A program made the translations under genes and the position numbers. The notes below the pieces were generated by a model. It saw nothing but the letters and a program-made list of their open reading frames with translations. It was not told the origin of the DNA and made no database searches. A DNA stretch of 7,896 bases from Gammaproteobacteria bacterium (GTDB lineage: Bacteria; Pseudomonadota; Gammaproteobacteria; S144-34), in assembly GCA_015487895.1 (NCBI GenBank), contig WFOW01000267.1:1-7896 (forward strand), read 5' to 3'. Of this stretch, positions 1 to 6,326 are shown piece after piece. How positions within the stretch are numbered: the first letter of the stretch is position 1; each line of letters begins with the position of its first letter.

Positions 1-770
1 GACGCGGCGCGTGTGCCGGCCAGGCGCTGGCCGAGCTGGTCGCGGTGGGCGGGCTGTTCGTGCTGCTCATGATCCTGGTGCCGCTGCTCGGGGCCTGGCT
101 CGATGCCGAGCACAAGACCGTCGAAGCCGCCCGCACCGCCGCCTGGGAGCGCACCGTGTGGGCCGAGAAGGCCTCGGACCGGGGCGTGGGCGCGAGCCCC
201 GCGGTGCGCAGCGACGAGGAGATCCGGCGCCTGGTGGAGGTGGCCGTGCTCGGCCATCCCTCCGCGCCGCTCACCTCCGCGCCCACCGAGAGCCCGGTGT
301 GGCTGGACCACGCCGGGGGCGACGTGCTCGCGGGCGCGCCGGGTGCGCGCGCGGCGCAGTCGCTCGACGAGCGGCGTCTGGAGGCGGGCGGGATCGCCGG
401 CGCCATGGTCGACCGCATCGCGCGCGGGAGCGGTGTCCCCGGCGTGCGCTCGCTCGGTCTCGGCGGCCGCGGGCTCGCCGCGGGCGGGGTGGAGACCGCC
501 CTGCGCGCGCACCCGGAGCTTCCGGACTTCAAGGGCGCGCGGCTTGCGGTGACGGCGGCGGTGCTGAGCGACGCCTGGTCGGCCGCGCGCGAGCCTGCCT
601 TCCGCACGCGCGTGGGCCGCGCCACGCTCGCCACGAAGATCGAGCCCCTGGTCCAGCCGGCGCGCGTCATCGGCGCCTTCCCGCTCTTCAAGGAAGGCAA
701 GGGCGCGCTCCCGCTGGAGCCTGCCGTGGCGGCGGGCGCGCTGCCCGAGGAGTACCGGGTGACGGAATGA
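1..770 (+). CDS. TadE-like pseudopilin (5' end outside window)
   Basis: The reading frame is open from base 3 to the TGA at 768-770 and shows 255 residues; the true start is upstream of the window. The visible N-terminus carries a type IV pilin-like signature: GQALAEL at bases 18-38, with Gly at -1, Glu at +5 and Leu at +6. A hydrophobic segment follows at once (roughly visible residues 12-32, ending in GAWLDAEHK), as in TadE-family (PF07811-like) pseudopilins. The remaining ~220 residues are a soluble, presumably periplasmic domain that I cannot assign further. TadE/TadF-type pseudopilins are processed by the Tad prepilin peptidase and are needed for pilus biogenesis as minor components; this role is inferred from the family and from the Tad genes downstream. 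A GTG at 45 is possible as a start but would cut into the membrane segment and drop the Gly/Glu motif, so it was not used. The stop overlaps the next start (ATGA, 767-770). It could instead be a TadG-like protein; the family call rests on the N-terminal motif and the context. Confidence 0.72.
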   Translation, partial: RGACAGQALAELVAVGGLFVLLMILVPLLGAWLDAEHKTVEAARTAAWERTVWAEKASDRGVGASPAVRSDEEIRRLVEVAVLGHPSAPLTSAPTESPVWLDHAGGDVLAGAPGARAAQSLDERRLEAGGIAGAMVDRIARGSGVPGVRSLGLGGRGLAAGGVETALRAHPELPDFKGARLAVTAAVLSDAWSAAREPAFRTRVGRATLATKIEPLVQPARVIGAFPLFKEGKGALPLEPAVAAGALPEEYRVTE

Positions 771-1486
771 GCGGGCCGCGAGCAAGGAAGGCCGCGGGAC
801 CGCGCGCGTGGGCCGCGCCGCTGCTCGCGCTGCTCGCCGCGGCGCGGGCGGCCGCGCTCGACGATCCGCTGGCGGTCGAGCTTCCGGAGGTGCCCGTGAT
901 GCCCGCCATGGAGACGCGGTGGGTCGGCGAGCGCATGGCCTGGAACGGGCTGCCGCTGAGCGCGCGGCTGTTCCGCACGCCGGAGCCGCCCCAGGCCGTG
1001 CTCGCCTGGTACGAGCGTGCCTGGTCGCGCCGGGGTCGCGGCGAGGTGGTGCGCGGCCGCCAGGGCCCGTGGCGCGTGATCGGCTACCGCGACGGCGCGC
1101 ACTGGCTGACGGTGCGCGTGCGCGCCGCGCGCGGCGGCGGGAGCGAGGGCGTGCTCACGGCGAGCCTGCGCCCCGACCGGGTGCGTCCCCGGCGCGAGGC
1201 GGGGCTTCCCCTGCCGCCGGGCGTGCGCGTGCTGCACGTGCTCGAGAGCCTCGACGGCACGCGCCGGGCGCGCTCGCTCACGTTGCGCAGCCCCTACGCG
1301 CCGGAGGCGACGCTCGCGCGCATCCGCGCCCGCCTGGAGGAGGCGGGCTGGCGCGCCGTGCCCGACAGCCTCGCGCAGGCGCGCGGCGGCGTGCAGCAGA
1401 GCTTCCAGCGCGATGCTGCCCTGTGCCAGGTGAGCGTCACGGCCGACCGGCGCGGGAGCCTCGCGCTCGTGCATGTGGTGCGCTGA
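767..1486 (+). CDS. Exported protein of unknown function with a duplicated domain
   Basis: This gene encodes 239 residues. The start is set by the ATGA overlap with the preceding stop; a GAGGAG at 747-752 is somewhat far away, so translation may depend on coupling. The N-terminus looks like a Sec signal peptide: basic residues (RARK, R13), a hydrophobic core around residues 15-27 and a likely cut after the Ala run near residue 30, before LDDPLAV. The mature part seems to hold two related modules, about residues 51-134 and 153-238. Each has a beta-rich start, a small residue-Arg-Ser/Leu strand, a proline/glutamate-led helix (PEPPQAVLAWYERAW and APEATLARIRARLEEAGW), an aromatic/basic strand ending in an acidic turn (GYRDGAHWLTV and FQRDAALCQVSV), and a final strand starting at Gly-Ser (GSEGVLTASL and GSLALVHVV). 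I recognise no named family. Its place between a pseudopilin and a pilin suggests a periplasmic or outer-membrane-associated Tad accessory protein, but this is inference. There is a single Cys in the mature part (C220) and no lipobox. Confidence 0.75.
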   Translation: MSGPRARKAAGPRAWAAPLLALLAAARAAALDDPLAVELPEVPVMPAMETRWVGERMAWNGLPLSARLFRTPEPPQAVLAWYERAWSRRGRGEVVRGRQGPWRVIGYRDGAHWLTVRVRAARGGGSEGVLTASLRPDRVRPRREAGLPLPPGVRVLHVLESLDGTRRARSLTLRSPYAPEATLARIRARLEEAGWRAVPDSLAQARGGVQQSFQRDAALCQVSVTADRRGSLALVHVVR

Positions 1487-1494
1487 CGCGAGAC

Positions 1495-1500
1495 GGAGGA
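1495..1500 (+). promoter_or_regulatory. Ribosome binding site of the Flp-like pilin gene
   Basis: GGAGGA lies 7 bases upstream of the ATG at 1508. It is a near-perfect Shine-Dalgarno and is the main reason to accept the short reading frame that follows and to prefer ATG 1508 over the in-frame ATG at 1535. Confidence 0.7.
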
Positions 1501-1507
1501 CAGCAGG

Positions 1508-1687
1508 ATGGACGGGCGGCGAAGCGACGGGTGGATGCGTGCCGGGAGCCGCACGCGGGGTGCGGCGCTCGCGCACTACCTGGTGGCGACGGCGGCGCTC
1601 GTGGGCGTCGTCGCCGTGGCCGGCACGGTGGTGAACGCCCTCGGCGGCCACCTGGGGCGCTTCCTGCGGCTGCTCGCCATGCCGTGA
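1508..1687 (+). CDS. Flp-family pilin-like protein lacking the conserved Glu5
   Basis: This short gene encodes 59 residues. It has the plan of an Flp (type IVb) prepilin: an 18-residue basic leader ending in SRTRG, then AALAHYLVATAALVGVVAVA (residues 19-38) as the hydrophobic helix, then VNALGGHLGRF, a close match to the LGGxLG ending common in Flp pilins. If the peptidase cuts after Gly18, the mature protein is 41 residues, the size expected for this family. The Tyr at +6 of the usual Glu-Tyr pair is present (Y24), but the Glu at +5 is His (H23). Glu5 normally neutralises the N-terminus of the neighbouring subunit during assembly, so this may be a minor or tip pilin rather than the main subunit; that is inference. 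The position directly before cpaB is the usual place of flp. The neighbouring gaps are 21 and 18 bases and contain ribosome binding sites, so the gene sits inside the operon. The main alternative, a short non-pilin membrane protein, seems less likely given the motif spacing. Confidence 0.72.
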   Translation: MDGRRSDGWMRAGSRTRGAALAHYLVATAALVGVVAVAGTVVNALGGHLGRFLRLLAMP

Positions 1688-1705
1688 GCAAAGGGGGAGA
1701 GGGGG

Positions 1706-2479
1706 ATGAAGCCTGCACGCACGACCGTTCTGCTCCTCGCCGGCGCGCTGGCGTCCGGCACGGCGGCGGCCTTCCTCGCCGAGCGCTACGTGAGCGGCGA
1801 GGTGGAGGCCTACCGCGCGCGCCTCGACGCCGCGCGCACGCCGGTGCGGGTGCTGGTGGCGAACGAGGACCTGCCGGCGGGGACGCCGCTCGACGCGCGC
1901 AACGTCGCCGTCCGCCAGGTCCCGGCCACCTTCGTGCACCACGACGCCCTGCGTCCCGAGGACTTCGCCGAGGCCGAGGGGCGCCGCGTGCTCTTCCCGC
2001 TGCGGCGCGGCGAGACCCTGCTGCGCGCGCACCTGTCGCGCGCGCGTGCGAGCGGCTTCTCCGCGCGCGTGGGCAAGGGGCGGCGCGCGCTGACGGTGCC
2101 CGTCGACGAGGTCTCGTCCCTTTCGGGGCTCCTCGCGCCGGGCGACCGCATCGACCTCCTCATGACGCTGCGCGACGAGGACCGCACCGTCACCATGCCG
2201 CTGCTGCGCGACGTGCAGGTGATCGCCACCGGCACCGACGCAGGCGACGGGCACGGCGACGGGCGCGAGTACCGGACCATCACCGTGCTCGTCACGCCGG
2301 ACGAGGCCGCGCGCATCGTCCACGCGCGCGAGGTCGGAAAGCTCACGGCCATGCTGCGCGCGCCCGGCGACGACGGGCCGCTGCGCCTCGGCGCCGTCAC
2401 GCGCGAGACGCTCCTCGGCGGCCGCGCTCGCGTGCGCGCGCCGGGCAGCGTCGAGATCATCCGCGGGGGGATCGACTGA
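1706..2479 (+). CDS. cpaB: Tad pilus assembly protein CpaB/RcpC
   Basis: This gene encodes 257 residues, the usual size for the family. An N-terminal hydrophobic stretch (about residues 7-24, after MKPAR) acts as a signal or membrane anchor. A SAF-type domain follows at about 47-110, recognisable from VRVLVANEDLPAGTPLDARN and the later PLRRGETLLRAHL. The RcpC/CpaB core follows at about 118-232: RALTVPVDEVSSLSGLLAPG, DRIDLLMTL, then TITVLVTPDEAARIVHAREV, GKLTAMLRAPGD. These are standard landmarks of CpaB. The protein works in the periplasm next to the secretin, where it is thought to stabilise or gate the outer-membrane channel. A short Gly/Asp-rich insert (GDGHGDG, residues 180-186) sits in a loop. 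The start ATG follows a purine-rich run (AGGGGGAGAGGGGG, 1692-1705). The stop is one base before the next ATG, so the two genes are very likely co-translated. The family call is firm. Confidence 0.93.
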   Translation: MKPARTTVLLLAGALASGTAAAFLAERYVSGEVEAYRARLDAARTPVRVLVANEDLPAGTPLDARNVAVRQVPATFVHHDALRPEDFAEAEGRRVLFPLRRGETLLRAHLSRARASGFSARVGKGRRALTVPVDEVSSLSGLLAPGDRIDLLMTLRDEDRTVTMPLLRDVQVIATGTDAGDGHGDGREYRTITVLVTPDEAARIVHAREVGKLTAMLRAPGDDGPLRLGAVTRETLLGGRARVRAPGSVEIIRGGID

Positions 2480-2480
2480 G

Positions 2481-3824
2481 ATGGCGAGGCACGGGCAAGC
2501 CCTGGCCGCGGCGGTGCTGCTGGCGCTCCTCCCGGCCGCGCCGACGGCACCCGCGGGCGACGCCCCCGCGCCCGGGGCGGAGGCGCCGCGCTACGGGGGC
2601 CGCATCACGATCGCGGTCGGACAGACCCGCCTGCTGCGCGCGCCGGGCGTCGAGCGCGTGGCCGTCGGCGACGGCCAGGTGCTCGACGTCAAGGTGCTGG
2701 AGGACGCGGGCCAGGTGCTCCTGATCGCGCGCAAGCCGGGCCTGACGGACCTGCGCATGTGGGCGGGAGGCCGCCAGCGCGCCGCCTACCTAGTGGAGGT
2801 CGCGGCCGCCGCTCCCGCCGCCGTGCTCGAGGAGGTGCGCGCGCGCATCGCCGGCATCGAGGGCGTCGAGGCGCGCGTGGTCGGCGGCAAGGTCGTGATC
2901 GAGGGCCAGACCCTGCGGGACGAGGACCACAAGCGCATCGAGACCCTGGTGCGCGAGCACCAGGGGACGGTGGTGAGCGAGGTGCGCCCGCCGCGCCTCA
3001 CCCTCCAGGCCATGATCGAGTTCGACACGCGGGTGGTCGAGGTCGGCACCGAGGTCCTGCGCGAGGTCGGCGTGCGCTGGAGCGGGATCGACGAGGCCTC
3101 CTTCGGCGGCCCGCGCTTCGGCGTGCTCGCCAACTTCCGCACCAACGCCGTGTTCCGGCCCGCGCCGGATGCGGGCTTCTCCGCGACGGGGAGCCTCGCC
3201 TACGAGGGCGCCAAGTCCTTCGCCGGCTGGGACCTGCTCGCCACGAGCGTGCTGCGCCTGCTCGAGACCCACGGTTTCGCGCGCCAGCTCGCCGCCCCGC
3301 GCCTGGTCTGCCGCAGCGGCGGCAAGGCCGAGTTCCTCGCCGGCGGCGAGGTGCCGGTGGTGGTGACCACCGGCCTCGGTGCGCAGGACGTCGTCTACAA
3401 GCAGTACGGCATCCGCCTGCTCGTGGAGCCCGTCGCGGATCCGGCGGGCTACGTCGCCTCGGCCATCACCGTCGAGGTGAGCGAGATCGACGAGCGGAAC
3501 TCGCGCGGCGGCTTTCCCGCCTTCCGCACGCGGCGCACGAGCACGGACGTCAACCTGCGGCGCGGCGAGACGCTCGTGATCTCGGGCCTGCTGCGCGACA
3601 ACCGCTCCAAGAACGTGCGCAAGGTGCCCGGGCTGGGGCACCTGCCCATCCTCGGCGAGCTGTTCAAGTCGCGCCGCTTCCTGAGCAGCCAGAGCGAGCT
3701 TGTGGTGCTGATGACGCCGCGCGTGATCGCCGCGGACGGGCCGCGCAACCGCCGCGCCGTCGCGCAGGCGCGGGCGCTCGAGCGCCGCGGGCTCGAGGCG
3801 GTGCGCTTCCGGCTGATGGATTGA
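2481..3824 (+). CDS. cpaC: Tad secretin CpaC/RcpA (outer-membrane channel)
   Basis: This gene encodes 447 residues. Residues 1-26 look like a Sec signal peptide (hydrophobic core AAAVLLALLPAA) without a lipobox. An N0-like pilus/secretin N-terminal domain spans about 40-108 (ITIAVGQTRLLRAPGVERVA, then VLLIARKPGLTDLRMW). A BON-like domain follows at about 114-162 (EEVRARIAGIEGVEARVVGG, KVVIEGQTLRDEDHKRI). The secretin (type II/III secretion) domain spans about 172-417. Its landmarks are VSEVRPPRLTLQAMIEF, the gate region EVPVVVTTGL, YKQYGIRLLVEPV, the strand LRRGETLVISGLLRDN, and the C-terminal signature KVPGLGHLPILGELFKSRRF with LVVLMTPRVI. The order SP-N0-BON-secretin is that of CpaC/RcpA. 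It forms the oligomeric outer-membrane pore through which the Flp fibre passes. A 30-residue basic tail follows the last beta strand. A G-run (2465-2470) 10 bases before the ATG may serve as its ribosome binding site. The family call is firm. Confidence 0.95.
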   Translation: MARHGQALAAAVLLALLPAAPTAPAGDAPAPGAEAPRYGGRITIAVGQTRLLRAPGVERVAVGDGQVLDVKVLEDAGQVLLIARKPGLTDLRMWAGGRQRAAYLVEVAAAAPAAVLEEVRARIAGIEGVEARVVGGKVVIEGQTLRDEDHKRIETLVREHQGTVVSEVRPPRLTLQAMIEFDTRVVEVGTEVLREVGVRWSGIDEASFGGPRFGVLANFRTNAVFRPAPDAGFSATGSLAYEGAKSFAGWDLLATSVLRLLETHGFARQLAAPRLVCRSGGKAEFLAGGEVPVVVTTGLGAQDVVYKQYGIRLLVEPVADPAGYVASAITVEVSEIDERNSRGGFPAFRTRRTSTDVNLRRGETLVISGLLRDNRSKNVRKVPGLGHLPILGELFKSRRFLSSQSELVVLMTPRVIAADGPRNRRAVAQARALERRGLEAVRFRLMD

Positions 3825-3843
3825 TCGCGAGGGGAGGGGGGCG

Positions 3844-5478
3844 ATGCTGGCGCTGGAGGTCGTCGACCGCGAGGGCAACCGCGTGACGCACACGCTCGGG
3901 CCGGGCCGCCACGTGCTCGGCAAGTCGCCGGAATGCGACCTGGTGGTGAGCGACCCGCACGTCTCGCGCCGCCATCTCGAGATCGTGGTCGAGGCCGGGG
4001 CGGCCACCGTGACGGACCTCGGCAGCACCAACGGGACCTGGATCGGTGCGCGGCGCCTCGAGGAGCCCGCGCGCATCGCGGGCCCGTCGGAGCTGCGCGC
4101 CGGCACGCTGCGGCTGATCGTGCGCCCGCAACCGGCACCGCACGGCGCAGGGGACGGTGCGGCTGCGCGTGCCGACGGCACCGGCGCCGACGGCGCGCCG
4201 GACGCCCTCAAGCGCAGCCTGCATGCGCGCCTGGTCGAGGACCTCGACCTCCGCCGGCGCGCCGTGCTCGAGCGGCTGCCCGAGGACGCCCTGCGGCGCG
4301 AGGCGCGCGCGGCGGCCGAGCGGCTCCTGCCCGAGCTCGCCCCGGCCCTGGGCGAAGGGCCGGCGCGCGAGCGGCTTGTCGCCGAGGTCGTCGCCGAGGC
4401 CATCGGCCTCGGCCCGCTCGAGCCGCTCATGGAGGATCCCTCCGTCACCGAGATCATGGTCAACGGCCCCGGCGCCATCTACGTCGAGCGCGGCGGGCGC
4501 ATCGAGCGCACGGGGCTGCGCTTCAGCGGCGAGGAGGCGCTGCGCGCCATCATCGACCGCATCGTCGCCCCGCTCGGCCGGCGCATCGACGAGGCCCAGC
4601 CCATGGTCGACGCGCGCCTGCCGGACGGCTCGCGCGTCAACGCCATCATCCCGCCGCTTTCGCTGTGCGGGCCCGTGCTCACCATCCGCCGCTTCGCGCG
4701 CACGCTGCTCACGGTCGAGGACCTCATCGCCAACGGCACCCTCAGCCCGGCGATGGCGCGCTTCCTCGAGGTGTGCGTGCGCCTGCGGCGCAACATCGCC
4801 GTCTCGGGCGGAACGGGATCGGGCAAGACGACCACGCTCAACGTGCTCTCGAACTTCATCCCGGAGGAGGAGCGCATCATCACCATCGAGGACGCGGCCG
4901 AGCTCAGCCTGCACCAGACGCACGTGGTCTCGCTCGAGGCGCGCCCGGCCAACGCCGAGGGCAAGGGGCTGGTGACCATCCGCGACCTGGTGCGCAACGC
5001 GCTGCGCATGCGCCCCGACCGCATCGTCGTCGGCGAGTGCCGCGGCGGCGAGGCCCTCGACATGCTCCAGGCCATGAACACCGGCCACGACGGCTCGCTC
5101 ACCACGGGGCATGCCAACTCGCCGCGCGACTTCCTCTCGCGCCTTGAGGTCATGGTGCTGATGGCGGGCGTCGACCTCCCGCACCGCGCCGTGCGCGAGC
5201 AGATCGCCTCCGCCATCGACATCCTCATCCACCAGACCCGCTTCAGCGACGGGCGCCGGCGCATCACGCGCATCGTCGAGGTCGACGGCATGGAGGGCGA
5301 CGTGATCCTGCTGCAGGACATCTTCGCCTTCGAGCGCACCGGCACCGGCCCCGGCGGCGAGGTGCTGGGGCGCTTCCGCCCCTGCGGCCACGTGCCGCGC
5401 TTCTACGAGGAGGCGCGCGCGGCCGGGCACGATCTGGACCTGTCCATCTTCAGCGCCCCGGAGGAGGAGGGCGCATGA
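3844..5478 (+). CDS. cpaF: Tad motor ATPase CpaF/TadA with N-terminal FHA domain
   Basis: This gene encodes 544 residues. Residues ~18-93 form an FHA domain: LGKSPECDLVVSDPHVSRRH, then TVTDLGSTNGTWIG. The phosphothreonine-contact Ser (S41), the His (H44) and the Asn-Gly pair (N63 G64) are present; the usual Arg of the GR pair is Lys (K27). An Ala/Gly/Asp/Pro-rich linker (~97-120) leads to the CpaF N-terminal region (LKRSLHARLVEDLD onward; LIGPLEP-like motif as GLGPLEPLMEDPSVTEIMVN, 188-207). The ATPase core shows Walker A SGGTGSGKTT (321-330), the Asp box IITIEDAAEL (345-354), Walker B region RPDRIVVGECRGGEA (390-404), and the His box TGHDGSLTTGHANS (413-426). It belongs to the secretion ATPase (VirB11/GspE) superfamily; it hydrolyses ATP on the cytoplasmic face to drive the TadB/TadC platform. 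Most CpaF proteins are shorter and lack FHA. A strong purine run (GAGGGGAGGGGG, 3829-3840) precedes the ATG. The start is supported because the FHA domain begins just after it. The stop overlaps tadB (ATGA). Confidence 0.95.
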   Translation: MLALEVVDREGNRVTHTLGPGRHVLGKSPECDLVVSDPHVSRRHLEIVVEAGAATVTDLGSTNGTWIGARRLEEPARIAGPSELRAGTLRLIVRPQPAPHGAGDGAAARADGTGADGAPDALKRSLHARLVEDLDLRRRAVLERLPEDALRREARAAAERLLPELAPALGEGPARERLVAEVVAEAIGLGPLEPLMEDPSVTEIMVNGPGAIYVERGGRIERTGLRFSGEEALRAIIDRIVAPLGRRIDEAQPMVDARLPDGSRVNAIIPPLSLCGPVLTIRRFARTLLTVEDLIANGTLSPAMARFLEVCVRLRRNIAVSGGTGSGKTTTLNVLSNFIPEEERIITIEDAAELSLHQTHVVSLEARPANAEGKGLVTIRDLVRNALRMRPDRIVVGECRGGEALDMLQAMNTGHDGSLTTGHANSPRDFLSRLEVMVLMAGVDLPHRAVREQIASAIDILIHQTRFSDGRRRITRIVEVDGMEGDVILLQDIFAFERTGTGPGGEVLGRFRPCGHVPRFYEEARAAGHDLDLSIFSAPEEEGA

Positions 5479-6326
5479 GCGGCGGGCTGCTGCCGGTGGC
5501 GCTCGCGGCCGCGCTGACGGGGGCGCTGGCCTTCGTCGCCCTGGTCGTCTTCCTGCTGCATGGCGGCGCCCTCTACTCGGCCGCCTTCCGCCGGCACGTG
5601 GTGGGCGGGCTGCGCGAGGCCTTCGTCTACGTGGACGCGCGCGTGCTGCTCGCGCTGACGGCGACGGCGGCGCTGGCGCTCGGCGGGCTCGCCGCCTGGC
5701 TCGCCGGGGCCGTGGCGGGGCTGGCCGTGGCGCTCGCCGTGCTCGTCGCCCCGCGGGTGGCGGTGGCGCGCCTGCGCGAGCGGCGCGCGCGGCGCATCGT
5801 GCGCCAGCTCCCGGACGCGCTCAGCGCGCTCGCCGGCAGCCTGCGCGGGGGCAGCAACGTGCTGCGCGGCCTCGAGCAGATCGCCGCGCGCCATCCGGCG
5901 CCGCTCTCGCAGGAGATCGCGCTGGTGCTGGCCGAGTACCGCATGGGCCGTCCCCTGGAGGAGGCGCTCGACGACATGGCGCGCCGCGTGGGGCGGCGCG
6001 AGCTCGAGCTCATGAACGCCGCGGTCGCGATCGCGCGCGCCGTCGGCGGCAACCTCGCCGACACGCTCGACGCCCTGGCCGAGACCCTGCGCGAGACCGC
6101 GCGTGTCGAGGGCAAGATCGATGCCCTCACCGCCATGGGGCGCATGCAGGGCTGGCTGGTGGCGGGGCTGCCCTTCGCCATCGCCGCCTGGTTCCACCTC
6201 ACGCGCCCCGAGGACGTCGCCGTGCTCTACACGACCACGCCCGGGCTGGTCGCGCTCGTGGTGCTCGCCCTCATGTACCTCGCCGGCACGCTCATGCTGC
6301 GGAGGATCGTGCGCATCGATGTCTGA
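5475..6326 (+). CDS. tadB: Tad inner-membrane platform protein TadB
   Basis: This gene encodes 283 residues. Hydrophobic segments lie at about 5-29, 57-93 (long enough for two helices or a hairpin), 226-241 and 255-275. Between them is a cytoplasmic type II secretion F (T2SSF/GspF-like) domain, about 109-235. It is recognisable from RQLPDALSALAGSLRGGSNV, LRGLEQIA, the acidic EYRMGRPLEEALDDMARRVG, and AVAIARAVGGNLADTLDALA. TadB pairs with TadC as the inner-membrane platform that the CpaF ATPase acts on. The length is a little short of a typical ~310-residue TadB, with a reduced segment between the first hydrophobic stretches. The start ATG overlaps the cpaF stop (ATGA) and lies 4 bases after GGAGGAGGAGG (5460-5470), so this start is well supported. 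It is followed by tadC with an 8-base overlap. Confidence 0.93.
   Translation: MSGGLLPVALAAALTGALAFVALVVFLLHGGALYSAAFRRHVVGGLREAFVYVDARVLLALTATAALALGGLAAWLAGAVAGLAVALAVLVAPRVAVARLRERRARRIVRQLPDALSALAGSLRGGSNVLRGLEQIAARHPAPLSQEIALVLAEYRMGRPLEEALDDMARRVGRRELELMNAAVAIARAVGGNLADTLDALAETLRETARVEGKIDALTAMGRMQGWLVAGLPFAIAAWFHLTRPEDVAVLYTTTPGLVALVVLALMYLAGTLMLRRIVRIDV

Noticed and set aside
11..766. Upstream extension of the 239-residue protein in its own frame
   Set aside because: The extension overlaps the pseudopilin gene and is Arg/Gly/Ala-rich; the ATG at 767 with ATGA overlap and a following signal peptide is the credible start.
45..770. GTG at 45 as the start of the first gene
   Set aside because: It would remove the Gly/Glu5 pilin-like motif and part of the membrane helix visible upstream in the same open frame; the true start is outside the window.
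1487..1507. Possible terminator or promoter between the exported protein and the pilin gene
   Set aside because: Only 21 bases, with no stem-loop followed by a T-run and no -35/-10-like elements that I could support; an internal promoter within the upstream gene cannot be excluded.
2236..2271. Short GACGGGCACGGCGACGGGCG repeat in cpaB
   Set aside because: It encodes a Gly/Asp-rich loop in frame and is too short and imperfect to count as a separate repeat element.
808..2724. Long plus-strand frame spanning four genes
   Set aside because: It crosses the ends of the exported protein, the Flp-like gene, cpaB and the start of cpaC in another frame; Arg/Ala/Gly-rich translation, typical of an off-frame reading in GC-rich DNA.
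2790..4478. Long open frame on the minus strand across cpaC and the start of cpaF
   Set aside because: It lies opposite two well-supported genes and translates to a low-complexity Arg/Ala/His/Leu-rich product with no motif.
3664..5430. Long open frame on the minus strand across cpaC/cpaF
   Set aside because: It is a by-product of very high GC content opposite a firmly identified ATPase gene; its translation is low-complexity (Ala/Arg/His/Asp-rich) with no family features.
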